A DNA stretch of 64,000 nt from Globodera rostochiensis (Eukaryota; Nematoda; Chromadorea; Rhabditida; Heteroderidae). Location: assembly GCA_018350325.1 (NCBI GenBank), contig JAEVLN010000008.1:1736001-1800000 (forward strand), given 5' to 3'. Under the pieces are notes generated by a model. That model saw only the letters and a program-made list of their open reading frames with translations, was not told where the DNA came from and searched no databases. A program made the position numbers and the translations under genes. Shown here piece after piece: positions 47,229-58,985 of the stretch (the stretch's first letter is position 1; each line of letters starts with the position of its first letter).

Positions 47229-47725
47229 CGGTGTTCCTCCCCCCCCCCCTCCCCCCCTCCCGGCGAACAAACCCCCTCCCCCCCTCCCGGCGAACTGACC
47301 CCCTCCCCCCCTCCCGGCGAACTGACCCCCTCCCCCCCTCCCGGCGGTCTGATTATCCTCCCATCCGTTCTCTCCGCCCCCTCGGCGTCCCTCACCCCCC
47401 CCCCCCTCCCGGCGAACAAACCCCCTCCCCCCTCCCGGCGAACTGACCCCCTCCCCCCCCTCCCCCCCTCCCGGCGAACTGACCCCCTCCCCCCCTCCCG
47501 GCGGTCTGATTATCCTCCCATCCGTTCTCTCCGCCCCCTCGGCGTCCCACACCCCCCCCCCCCCCTCCCGGCGAACAAACCCCCTCCCCCCCTCCCGGCG
47601 AACTGACCCCCTCCCCCCCTCCCGGCGAACTGACCCCCTCCCCCCCTCCCGGCGGTCTGATTATCCTCCCATCCGTTCTCTCCGCCCCCTCGGCGTCCCT
47701 CACCCCCCTCCCCCGTCCGTCCATT
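47229..47725. repeat. Minisatellite cccggcgaactgaccccctccccc
   Basis: A ~20-24 bp unit (tcccggcgaactgaccccctcccccc, variants cgaacaaacc and cggtctgattatcc) nests in a ~155-bp higher-order repeat that includes ctcccatccgttctctccgccccctcggcgtcc, seen three times (about 47352, 47512, 47668). Its right edge overlaps the last codons of IFT140: the final Gly run and stop (47700-47715) are repeat sequence. Confidence 0.92.
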
Positions 47726-50700
47726 CTCTCCCTCGCGGAGCCCCCTCGTCGTCCCTCATGCGCCTTCTCAGTGCGTGGCTGTACTCGACCGCCCCCTCAT
47801 CCTCGGCCTCTCCGACGACGTCTCCTTCGCCTGTCGTCATCCTCAGAATTCCCAATTCGTCGCATATCCGATCCAGAATCTTTCTCTGCAGAAAGCGGCG
47901 CATGTCAACGCGCGGTTTCAATCTCTGCTCACAGTGTTCGATCAGCTGCCAGGCCTATGAAATGAAAATATTCGCATCTGTCGGCCAATCCATAATTGGC
48001 CCAATCAATTGACTAATCCTTTGGCCACCTTTCTGTAATTTTCACGTTTAAAATTGTGTGCCACCATCAGCGCGTAAATGTCGCCCAGTCGAATGTGTTC
48101 GTTTATGCCGGTCTTTTCTACCAATTCGTCGAGCTGTCGAATTGACTCCCCCGGGTCCGTCTCGTACAAACTGAACACAATTATAATTTGCAGATTTTGC
48201 CCAAAGTCAGTGAGTGACCCTTTTATCTCGTTAAAATGCGCGATTAAGTCCAATGTTTGTCTAAGCTTTTCCCGTCTCTCCAGCAGGTAACGTTTGTCCT
48301 TCCCATCCTCCTCGTCCAACTTTTTGGTCAAGCATTTAAGGCTTAAAATGTTCAAATAATCATTCCATCAACAGACCGGTTTATCGGCCAGTGAATGATC
48401 AATCAAATTGACCATCGATCAATCACCAACGAAGGAATCCAGAGTGATCAATTAAATTGACCGATCGATCGATCACCAACGAAGGAATCCAGAGTGATCA
48501 ATCAAATTGACCGATCGACCGATCAACAACGAAGGAATCCAGAGTGATCAATCAAATTGACCGATCGATCGATCAACAACGAAGGAATCCATAGTGATCA
48601 ATCAAATTGACCGATCGATCACCAACGAAGGAATCCAGAGTGATCAATCAAATTGACCGATCGATCAATCGATCAACAACGAAGGAATCCAGAGTGATCA
48701 ATCAAATTGACCGATCGATCAATCGATCACCAACGAAGGAATCCAGAGTGATCAATCAAATTGACCGATCGATCAATCGATCAACAACGAAGGAAACCAG
48801 AGTGATCAATCAAATTGACCGGAACACCAACGAGGGGAGAGAATCCAAATACTCACGCCTCTCCGTACGCGGCAGCGGCCTTTTCGTAATCATGGAACTC
48901 GTCGATTTCCACCTAAATTAAAATATTTTATTAAATAGTAACTTTTGCATTGAAAAAGAATATTTTAATTGCCCACCTGTGCGCACGACTCGTAAAAGTT
49001 GGAGAGCAAATCCATGGCCCCGGCTTTCACATAAAAAGCTTCGATTTGCCTCATTAGTCGGGCGTCCTCTTTCCAATTTAAGCTCTGTAAATAATTTCCC
49101 GCCATCCGGTAAATGTCTCCGATCCGCGCCGTTTGCGCAAAAAGAATCACTCGCTGAAAGAATAATAAATGAAAAAGAAAGCAAAAACTTAACAAAAAAA
49201 CAAGGCTTGCCTGGGAGTCGCCGGACTTTAACAGGGCTCGCATCGCCTTTAATAATAAATAACATTTTGTAATTAATATAATAATTAAATTAACACTTTA
49301 ACAGGGCTCGCATCGCCTTTAATAATAAATAACATTTTGTAATTTAATAAATAAATTAACACTTTAACAGGGCTCGCATCGCCTTTAATAATAAAATAAC
49401 ATTTTGTAATTAATATAATAATTTAATTAAGAATATAATCCCCGGAGAACGTACTTCCAGCTTATTGCCGGCCTGCGTGAATTTTTTGGCCGCAAAATGG
49501 TAATTGCCTTGCTGTAGAGAGCATCGTGCAATTTGTTCTAACAAATTGCACCGTTCCACAGAGGACAAACTTTCTAAAACCAAAATTATTTATGTAAAAA
49601 TAATTCCGGTTTTCTATTAAATATCCAGACCCATTTTGTTCGGTGTCAAAAAGGTGTCCAATTCATCAGTAATTTGTACATTTTTATCAGAGCACAATTT
49701 TACGGCCTCCGAATACTTAGCAGGAAGGAATTTTTGTTGAAAATCTCCAAAAGCAAAGGACCTTTTTGGCATGGACCAGCAGCCGAACGGCTTGACCTTA
49801 ACGGAAGGAAATTTTAAAGACTAAGAATGATGAGTAGATGAAGTTTTAGTGACAATTAAATTCAAAACTAATGTTAAGGACGTTCAACCTCATTAAAATA
49901 ATGCAAATGCTAACTTTCCTGCTGATTAGCCGAGAAGAATTCGGCAGCGCGAATGAGAACGGATGGGTCCGAATTTTCGTTCAAATCCTGCGCGATCAAG
50001 TCCAGGGCGCCGAATTGTCCAGTTCGAAATGCAAAATCGAGCGCGCGACCGATGAGACCGGCCTTTTGGTTTTTTTAACTCAATTTTTAGTTAATTTCAC
50101 CTTCATTATACCTTATGATAAAGCATGACCACTTTGTCTGCGTGGCCCGGTAAATCCTTGTAAAAGTCGGCAGCTTCAACGAGCTCAGCGCCACCTGCCA
50201 TTAGTGCCAAATTCACCAATCTGTCGACCATATTTTGCTCCTAAATTCGATTAATTTGAAAAAGAACTTCTGCTAAAACGCACTTTGGCCAGTCGAATGG
50301 CATTTGAAAATGCTCCAGCCGTGCCAAAGTAGTGAACAGCGCCATTGGAATCGCCCATAGCCTCCAAATGAAGCGCCAAGTGAAAGGCGGCCGCTCTGCT
50401 GTCGCTTTGATCCACAATTTTGGCGGCCTTTTTTGATCAATAATTTAGCAATTTAATCGAGCTTTAATTACTCTTTTCACCTAATGATGCTTTTTAAGCA
50501 GCTGACCTAATTTCCACTAAATGTATTTGTCTGATTTGACCGACCTCCTGCACTTGGCCATTGTGACATTCGATTCGTACCACCGACAAAAAATCATCAG
50601 CGCTCTGATAATAAATTTTCGCCGTCGCCATATCGCCCTGACTCTCCAGAAAATGCGCCCACCACTTATACATTTCCCTTCAAACAATCATTTGACCCGC

Positions 50701-53700
50701 CGGGGTTTAACGCCGCGGGGGTCAATTTGAATAACTCACCGCTCCGACTTTTTGCGAATATAAAATTCCAACACTTTTGGCTCATCGCATAACATTCGCG
50801 GCACTTCAAAATGGTGGGTATTGGCCTTTTCGTAGCTAAAGGGAAAAAGTATTTGTAAATAAAACTTTATTTATCACTTTTCAATGGCCTTTTCAATGGC
50901 CCCAACACTTTCCAAATATTTGGCATAATTATAATGCGTATGTCTCAGATGGATTCGGTCGTGTTTTTCCGCCACCTTAAAGTGAAAGTTGGCATATTCC
51001 TGCCAAGGGCACATTCTACCTCGATCGCCTCGGGCCATTTGCCCTGCGCCTGGAAAAGACGATTGACCTCATCCCAGCGGTCGGCCTTTTGAAAGAGGCC
51101 AACTGCCTCTTCCGTCATGCCCAACTCCACCGCCAGGCGTGCGATTTGCAGTTCAGTCGTGTCACCACGCACGACCGTTCGCCGGATGGCGCGTGCCGTG
51201 CGCGCGTGGCCCATATGACCCAAACAGACGCGCGCGACGTCAATGCGCCGCGTCTTCACACACATGCGGGCCATGTGCTCCCACACACTTTCAGTCCTGA
51301 TGAACTTTATGGCCTTGAAAGCGTTGTCCATCTGACCCACGCAGAGAAAGAAGGCAAAGTCGAGCATTGCCCTGACGGCCTTCTCGTCCTGAGGGTCAAT
51401 GCCCACAAATTCGCGCATTGTCCGGCGCAAGATTAGCCGGGAAATTCGAAGTTCAGTCTCAAGTAAAGAGACCAATTGACCCAATAAATGAACATTAACA
51501 ATGCTTTACATATTTCGATTATGAATATTATTATTTACCTGAGGGTCGTCCTCTTCCTCCACCTCAATGTTTCGCAAAAAGTAAAGGTGTGGCACAGAAA
51601 CAAACAACAACGAATCCGCCTTCTGTGGTTTTTTATGCAGATCGTGCATTTGAATGCCGTGTTCAGCTGTTACGAACATTGTCAGCCAAAGAGAACCAGA
51701 CGTGGAGGAATCCGCATATACTGCTTGAGAACGAGGGAGGGTCTCGGTTAGTTTGGTGTCGCATTTTGGGTATTTTGAGCGAATCTTTCACCTCCACTGA
51801 CGGGGATGGCCTCGCAAACGAGCAGTCGCGGGTCGTGTTGGTCCCAGAAGTGATTTCCCGGCAGATGTGACGGCATTCGGAAGCGCGACTTTTCACTTTC
51901 AATCTTCCGAATCGCCGCCGTTTTGGGCCTTTGTCCCGCGGCGGTGCCTCCGTCCGCGTGACCCCCGCCGACGGCGTCCGTCTCGTACTGTTGCTGATCC
52001 GTGATGCCGTCATGAAAGCAGAAATAGCCGACGGAATCGTTTTCCGCCTCCCACACAAATAATCGCTCGTATGGGCGTTCATCGTCAGCCTTAAAGTTTC
52101 TTTTCAATTTTCGGCACGGCGTTAAAACTCGGCGGAAATAAAACTCTCCGTGGCATCAAATTAATGGCACGAAACAAACAAAACCCATAATAAAATACCT
52201 GCTGAATGGTGAAACTGACGCGGTTTCCCGCTGTGTTCAGTTTGATTAACGCCCATTTGCCAAAAGTGGGCATGGCATTGTGCAGATTCGATGAATGAAA
52301 GGTCAACTTCATCACACTAAAACGGCATCCGTTAAACATTGTTGTCCACCATTGATTGGCCACCTTTCCGTTAGATCGTAAATACGCAAATATCCAAGAG
52401 AAGTGGCCACACAAAGCCAATTACCCTTCACACTGATCATCTCGGGACGCCCTTCAATTTCACGAAAAGCGATCGCTCTTTTCACTGTGCCCTTAAAGTG
52501 AGATTTTGATCGGAAAAAGCATCGAAAACGAAACCAAACTTGAAGGGTATGCACAAAAAGTTGATCAGCTATAATAGAGAACACGTGCTGGTTGTGGTAG
52601 GCAGCCTGCTGCACATTTTGGACATCGAAAGCGGCGATATGACTGATTTGGAGAGGAGAGCCGGATGGACAGTGCAGCTGATCAAGTTGGACCTTTACGC
52701 GAAAGTTCGTATAAACATAATATTTCGATCGATCGAAGAATTGCTTCGATTAAAAATGAACGACCTTTGCGTCATCCCAAAGCAACAAGTGATTTCCGGT
52801 CACGTAGAAGCCGCGAATGTTCGAATGCAATTGTAACTCTTGCGTTTCCACCGGATCGGTGATTTTCACCAAGTTGAGAAGCTGTGCACTGACTTGGATG
52901 ACCGCAAACTCAAATTAATTCGCAAATTGATTATTTCCATTTCAAATCATTACTTCGGAGTCAACATAAAAATCGATGCCTTGCGAAAAAAAAATTTGGA
53001 CGGAGTCGCCAGAGTTAAGCGCAAAAGCTGTCGAAGTGTGAGACCAGGCCATTCCAATCACCTAAAGAAGAATGGGACACATTTCAACAATTCCTAGGCC
53101 TTAATTTTAAACGGTGAAAGCAAGCTTAAAATGTTTCAAAACCTCAAGGATTAATTAATAAAGTTTGCTGACATTTGGGATGTTGAGGACAATTGCACTC
53201 GCCAATTTCCATTGTTGGTCTACAGGGATTGGCCCGTCATTTCTGGCATTTGCGAACGAATCCCGAATCCGACGCCAGGTGGCAAGTCGGCCTTTGCTAG
53301 TGACACCGCAAATGCTGTCTGAGAGGGGAGGGGGGGGGGGGGGGGGTAAATGTCTGAGAAGGGGGGGGGGGGGGTATGGGGTAGGGGGTAAAGAGAGGAG
53401 GGGGGGTAAATGTCTGAGAAAGGGGGGGGTAGGGGGTAGGGGGTAAAGAGGGGAGGGGGGGGGGGGGGTAGGGGGTAGGGGGTAAAGGGTAAAGAGGGGA
53501 GGGGGGGGGGGTAAATGTCTGAGAAGGGGGGGGGGGTATGGGGTAGGGGGTAAAGAGAGGAGGGGGGGGTAAATGTCTGAGAAGGGGGGGGGGGGGTAGG
53601 GGGTAGGGGGTAAAGAGGGGAGGGGGGGGGTAAATGTCTGAGAAAGGGGGGGGGGTAGGGGGTAGGGGGTAAAGAGGGGAGGGGGGGGGGGGTAAATGTC

Positions 53701-56700
53701 TGAGAAGGGGGGGGGGGGGTATGGGGTAGGGGATAAAGAGAGGAGGGGGGGGTAAATGTCTGAGAAAGGGGGGGGGGGGTAGGGGGTAGGGGGTAAAGAG
53801 GGGAGGGGGGGGGGGTAAATGTCTGAGAAGGGGGGGGGGGGTAGGGGGTAGGGGGTAAAGAGGGGAGGGGGGGGGGGGGGGTAAATGTCTGAGAAAGGGG
53901 GGGGGGTAGGGGGTAGGGGGTAAAGAGGGGAGGGGGGGGGGGGTAAATGTCTGAGAAGGGGGGGGGGTAGGGGGTAGGGGGTAAAGAGGGGAGGGGGGGT
54001 AAATGTCTGAGAAGGGGGAGGGGTAGGGGGTAGGGGGTAAAGAGGGGAGGGGGGGGGGGGGGTAAATGTCTGAGAAAGGGGGGGGGGTAGGGGGTAGGGG
54101 GTAAAGGGTAAAGAGGGGAGGGGGGGGGGTAAATGTCTGAGAAGGGGGGGGGGGGGGTAGGGGGTAGGGGGTAAAGAGGGGAGGGGGGGTAAATGTCTGA
54201 GAAGGGGGGGGGGGGGTAGGGGGTAGGGGGTAAAGAGGGGAGGGGGGGGTAAATGTCTGAGAAAGGGGGGGGGGTATGGGGTAGGGGGTAAAGAGGGGGG
54301 GGGGGGGGGGGGTAAATTGTAAGGGGGTAAATTGTAATTCAAATGCGGTTGGAATTCAAAAGACTCGGCGGGAGAATCAACACAACACTTGACTGACCCT
54401 TTTTGGAGGAATAGCTCAACATTAGCATTTGCTCATCACTATGTTCGAAGCCCTTTTCCGCGGAAAGTCTAAAAATGCGTATAAATAAAAAGTCAAAGGA
54501 TTTTAACCTCAAAATGGCACTGTCCTCCGTTTCAAGGTCCCAAACTCGAATTTCGCGGTCTCCATAACAAAAAGCCACAGTGTGTGCATCGACTCGGAGC
54601 ATTTGGAAGTGTTTGGAAGTGGCGCCTAATTTGACCTAAACGGCCAGTGGCATAAATCACAAATTATGCCGTTTAACCGACAATGACTACCTTTATTTTG
54701 TCATTGGCCAGCTTTCCCTCAATTGCCAACTGATAAAACATCATCGACCTCAAATTAAATGTAAATCTAATTTGTTTTTTAAACTCAAATTTAACTCGGT
54801 TGTCGCTAGAACATGAACTCGTCCGGGCATGTCGACAAGCTGTTTTATCCCGGAGTCAGCCTTGGTAACATTATTAGGTCAAATGAACGGCCGGTCATTG
54901 ATCACTTGGAATATTCGACTCAGCTGATTGCTGTGTGGCTCAAACAGATAGACGCCGCCCTGATCAGTGCCGATCAGAAACACCGACACCGTCTCACTGA
55001 GTGCCATCTTCGCCTTCAGCTGCTCGTCCTCAAAAGTAGCTCCAATGTCCAATTCCTCAATAAAATTGTCTTTTTTTTTAATTTTTTGTTTTTCACTACC
55101 TTAAGCTTTTTGTGCTTTGACAATAGTTCGGACAATGTCTCCTCCTTCTGGTCCCGGTCCTGCTCCCCCCCGAGGCCTCCAAATCTTTTCTCAACTTCCC
55201 GTGGGGCGTTCGATCGCTTTAGAAGATGCCTTAATGGGCCTACTTTTATCCGTTGACAAAAAGCTAAATAATTTATTTTTACACTAAAGACTGATATGGA
55301 TTGCAAAAAATGCTGTTCAGGGAATATTTTAAAAGAGTATGACATCGGCTTACTCTGGACTCCCTCCCGGTTCCCCGGGATAATGTAGTCTTTATTTGGG
55401 AGAGTTGAGAGGAGGGAGGGACCGCCCCTTGGGATAAAAGAGTTGGGCGACAATGATCGGTGGGAGCCCCAAGGGGTAAAGAATGAATGTGATTAGATTA
55501 TATGTGTCAGGGGTATGAAATGAATGAGTTTTTATTTCTTACTTTGCCATTTGCTTGCAGCAAATGGCCCTGGGCCTTTCCTCCTTTGTGCGGGCACTGC
55601 CAAAATGCTCCAATTTGACCTCCGACGATTGGCATTTGAACGAACAAATGGACCCCTTCTGTCGATGGAATTGATACGGTAATCAATAATCATTTAAACA
55701 AATACCGTATCCGCCGCCATCAACAATGAGCCGTCGCCGTTCCAGAGAAGACAGCAAATTTCCGATAGCCTCGCGTCCAAAGCTTCAATTTCTGACAGAG
55801 AAGATTAAATGGATGGGTGCCGTCATTATATTTATAAAAGCAATTTAAAATACTAAAAGTACTGCAGACCGATTAGAGATCGTCAAAACCCAAAAATATT
55901 TTTTTGCACTTTTTATATAATGACCAGCCATGATTGGATGAGACACTTCCTCTAATTTGTAGGCAATTAAACTTTATTTGTTATATCCAAAATCGAACCG
56001 GTTTTCTTTGTTGGGTCCACAACGTTGAGATGTCCCGTCTCCCACCCAACGGCCAGCAAAGGCTCAAAAGGGTGCCAGCAAAAACACGTCGGAGCATTTC
56101 CTTGGCGAATCTTTGATGTGAAGAAGGGCTTTCCCCCCTCAAAAGAAGCGATCACTTTGATTTGTCCCCGAAGGGCTTTCCCCCCTCTAAAGAAGCGATC
56201 ACTTTGATTTGTCCCCGAAGGGCTTTCCCCCCTCAAAAGAAGCGATCACTTTGATTTGTCCCCGAAGGGCTTTCCCCCCTCTAAAGAAGCGATCACTTTG
56301 ATTGGTCCCCGAAGGGCTTTCCCCCTTCTAAAGAAGCGATCACTTTGATTGGTCCCCGAAGGGCTTTCCCCCTTCTAAAGAAGCGATCACTTTGATTGGT
56401 CCCCGAAGGGCTTTCCCCCCTCAAAAGAAGCGATCACTTTGATTTGTCCCCGAAGGGCTTTCCCCCCTCTAAAGAAGCGATCACTTTGATTTGTCCCCGA
56501 AGGGCTTTCCCCCCTCAAAAGAAGCGATCACTTTGATTGGTCCCCGAAGGGCTTTCCCCCCTCAAAAGAAGCGATCACTTTGATTTGTCCCCGAAGGGCT
56601 TTCCCCCCTCAAAAGAAGCGATCACTTTGATTTGTCCCCGAAGGGCTTTCCCCCCTCTAAAGAAGCGATCACTTTGATTGGTCCCCGAAGGGCTTTCCCC

Positions 56701-58121
56701 CTTCTAAAGAAGCGATCACTTTGATTGGTCCCCGAAGGGCTTTCCCCCTTCTAAAGAAGCGATCACTTTGATTTGTCCCCGAAGGGCTTTCCCCCCTCAA
56801 AAGAAGCGATCACTTTGATTTGTCCCCGAAGGGCTTTCCCCCCTCTAAAGAAGCGATCACTTTGATTTGTCCCCGAAGGGCTTTTCCCCCTCAAAAGAAG
56901 CGATCACTTTGATTGGTCCCCGAAGGGCTTTCCCCCCTCAAAAGAAGCGATCACTTTGATTTGTCCCCGAAGGGCTTTCCCCCCTCAAAAGAAGCGATCA
57001 CTTTGATTTGTCCCCGAAGGGCTTTCCCCCCTCTAAAGAAGCGATCACTTTGATTGGTCCCCGAAGGGCTTTCCCCCCTCTAAAGAAGCGATCACTTTGA
57101 TTTGTCCCCGAAGGGCTTTCCCCCTCAAAAGAAGCGATCACTTTGATTTGTCCCCGAAGGGCTTCCCCCTTCTAAAGAAGCGATCACTTTGATTGGTCCC
57201 CGAAGGGCTTTCCCCCTTCTAAAGAAGCGATCACTTTGATTTGTCCCCGAAGGGCTTTCCCCCTCAAAAGAAGCGATCACTTTGATTTGTCCCCGAAGGG
57301 CTTCCCCCTTCTAAAGAAGCGATCACTTTGATTGGTCCCCGAAGGGCTTTCCCCCTTCTAAAGAAGCGATCACTTTGATTTGTCCTCGAAGGGCTTTCCC
57401 CCCTCAAAAGAAGCGATCACTTTGATTTGTCCCCGAAGGGCTTTCACCCCTCAAAAGAAGCGATCACTTTGATTTGTCCCCGAAGGGCTTTCCCCCCTCT
57501 AAAGAAGCGATCACTTTGATTGGTCCCCGAAGGGCTTTCCCCCCTCTAAAGAAGCGATCACTTTGATTTGTCCCCGAAGGGCTTTCCCCCTCAAAAGAAG
57601 CGATCACTTTGATTTGTCCCCGAAGGGCTTCCCCCTTCTAAAGAAGCGATCACTTTGATTGGTCCCCGAAGGGCTTTCCCCCTTCTAAAGAAGCGATCAC
57701 TTTGATTTGTCCCCGAAGGGCTTTCCCCCTCAAAAGAAGCGATCACTTTGATTTGTCCCCGAAGGGCTTCCCCCTTCTAAAGAAGCGATCACTTTGATTG
57801 GTCCCCGAAGGGCTTTCCCCCTTCTAAAGAAGCGATCACTTTGATTTGTCCCCGAAGGGCTTTCCCCCCTCAAAAGAAGCGATCACTTTGATTTGTCCCC
57901 GAAGGGCTTTCCCCCTTCTAAAGAAGCGATCACTTTGATTGGTCCCCGAAGGGCTTTCCCCCTTCTAAAGAAGCGATCACTTTGATTGGTCTCCAATAAC
58001 TCGCCTTTTTTGTGAAGAAAGTGACAAATCCTCCGTCACCATCCGCTAACATAACGGAACAAACGCCTAGCAAATCTCGCGTCGGATGCCAATCCAATCG
58101 AAGATGTCTGGTTGACGCCAT
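47700..58121 (-). CDS. IFT140: Intraflagellar transport protein 140 (CHE-11 orthologue)
   Basis: A 10.4-kb gene for the IFT-A subunit that drives retrograde transport in cilia. It starts [19 protein letters not shown] (58121-58005). WD40 region: [21 protein letters not shown] (56060), [23 protein letters not shown] (55740), [18 protein letters not shown] (54960), [17 protein letters not shown] (54560), [15 protein letters not shown] (53290), [17 protein letters not shown] (52400). TPR region: [19 protein letters not shown] (51390), [29 protein letters not shown] (51260), [34 protein letters not shown] (49450/49225), [25 protein letters not shown] (49120), [21 protein letters not shown] (49030), [14 protein letters not shown] (48090). 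C-terminus ends at 47700. Four introns hold repeat expansions. Introns at 58004-56111 and 49210-49154 begin with GC. In C. elegans, che-11 acts in ciliated sensory neurons. Confidence 0.93.
48397..48830. repeat. GATC-rich minisatellite in IFT140 intron (9 copies, 46-54 bp)
   Basis: Unit starts fall at 48397, 48446, 48496, 48546, 48596, 48642, 48696, 48750 and 48804. Each has gatcaatcaaattgaccgatc followed by one to three more GATC/GATCAATC tetramers, then aacaacgaaggaatccagagt. Length changes (46, 50, 54) are due to 4-bp gain or loss of GATC. The array lies between exons ending AAAAYGEA and starting LKCLTKKL. Confidence 0.92.
49225..49421. repeat. Triplicated splice acceptor and exon edge in IFT140
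   Basis: Three tandem copies of a 66-70 bp unit begin at 49225, 49295 and 49361. Each contains an AT-rich intron tail, a splice acceptor (minus strand aaag) and the first ~22 exon bases (gcgatgcgagccctgttaaagt) encoding AMRALLK. Only the copy at 49225 continues into the full exon. The two upstream copies run into an in-frame TAA right after AMRALLKC. Confidence 0.9.
53319..54320. repeat. G-rich array (gggggtagggggtaaagagggg...) in IFT140 intron
   Basis: About seventeen units of ~60 bp: taaatgtctgagaa, a G run of 8-14, tagggggtagggggtaaagaggggag, and another G run. The + strand (template of IFT140) is the G-rich strand, and each unit carries several G tracts suited to a G-quadruplex. Flanking exons are WD40 segments of IFT140. 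A 395-codon Pro/Leu frame through the array is an artefact. Confidence 0.93.
56111..58000. repeat. ~40-copy 47-bp minisatellite filling IFT140 intron 1
   Basis: The unit is gaagggctttcccccc-tcaaaag (or ttctaaag)-aagcgatcactttgatt-(t/g)-gtcccc, 47 bp, repeated from the exon-2 acceptor to just inside the exon-1 donor, ~1.87 kb. Variants differ at three places. From about 57117 a trimer of variants recurs in the same order, giving a ~140-bp higher-order unit. The 47-bp period is not a multiple of 3, so it cannot be coding. Confidence 0.95.
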
Positions 58122-58516
58122 AACACTATTCGTCAGTAATTAAATGGAATATTTTGCTAAAATTGGTGTTTCTAATTTATTTTTCTGTTGGGGGGGGGTC
58201 GTCAATTTGCATTTGGGAATTCGAATTACAAAGATTTTGTTGCCATGGAAATGGCCTAACTGAAAAGCAAATTTAGAATGCTATTGTTGTTAATGGAAAA
58301 ATCGGAGACAGAACATATTTATTCTTATTCGCCATTTCTCTTCTGATCACTAAATGTTCATCAATTCGATTCGATTCGATTGCTCTCCCAACCGCCGGCG
58401 ATTTATTTAATACAATTTATTAGCATTAGTAAGTGTTGGCGTCGATAAATTGACTCGGCTTCATCTCACTTGGCTTGTTCAAATCGACCGTTTGGTATTT
58501 TGTTCTCTCCATTTAA
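58122..58516. other. Intergenic, IFT140 promoter side
   Basis: No gene seen. A 9-G run is at 58189, and cgattcgattcgattg at 58368 is a small direct repeat. The IFT140 promoter should be here; no clear X-box (the RFX site of ciliary genes) could be picked out by eye. Confidence 0.4.
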
Positions 58517-58985
58517 TCACTTCTCGGCCCTTCTCCCGGCTTCACCCAACCGCCAAAAGCACATGGACCCCAGGGGCATATTGGTGCTGGAACTTTTGCC
58601 GACCGGAACAGCCAAAGCGGGGAATCCGAGAACATTGACGAGCTTTTAAGAAATTACATATTGATTGATTGATGTGCCAATTTCGTCCTACGAGCGTATT
58701 GAATGTTAAAAGAAGTGAACGGCTTCATGTCATGAAAGGGCGTGGACGTTGGCCAAACGGCGGTCAGCAACACGCCGTTTTGGCCCAGAAAATTCGCCAT
58801 CTGAGTGCGCAGTTTCTTTCTTTTCCGCTACCTAAAAGTAAAAATTTCAGGCAAATAAATATTATTGCAAAATCTCACAAAATTTCTTTCTTCGTCATCC
58901 TTCGGCATCAGAAATCTTTTCATTGCCTCAAATTCCCATTGAAGGGCGTGGCAGAGGAACTGAACGAGAAGATTTTGTTCAATTC
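58517..58985 (-). pseudogene. Amidase / fatty-acid-amide-hydrolase-like C-terminal remnant
   Basis: On the minus strand, exon pieces carry a recognisable amidase C-terminal block: MANFLGQNGVLLTAVWPTSTPF (about 58805) and, after an intron, LVNVLGFPALAVPVG followed by NMPLG (58638-58545), equivalent to the GFP-x-x-x-VPVG / GLPLG motifs of FAAH-like enzymes. An exon-like piece (58985-58855, ALQWEFEAMKRFLMPKDDEERN) lies upstream. The catalytic Ser-Ser-Lys core (GGS-x-GG region) is absent from the window, and the frame stops soon after NMPLGS. It is therefore a fragment: a decayed copy, or exons of a gene broken by rearrangement. Confidence 0.5.

Noticed and set aside
52540..52836. Plus-strand frame with [16 protein letters not shown]
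   Set aside because: It overlaps WD40 exons of IFT140 on the minus strand, whose conserved residues explain the region.
53155..54342. 395-codon proline-rich minus-strand frame
   Set aside because: It is the reading of the G-rich array in an IFT140 intron. All three phases give long Pro/Leu frames, and only its first ~60 codons (in coding terms the far end) are real exon.
56111..58000. CRISPR-like array
   Set aside because: Units of near-constant sequence with no unique spacers, in an intron of a eukaryotic gene; a minisatellite.
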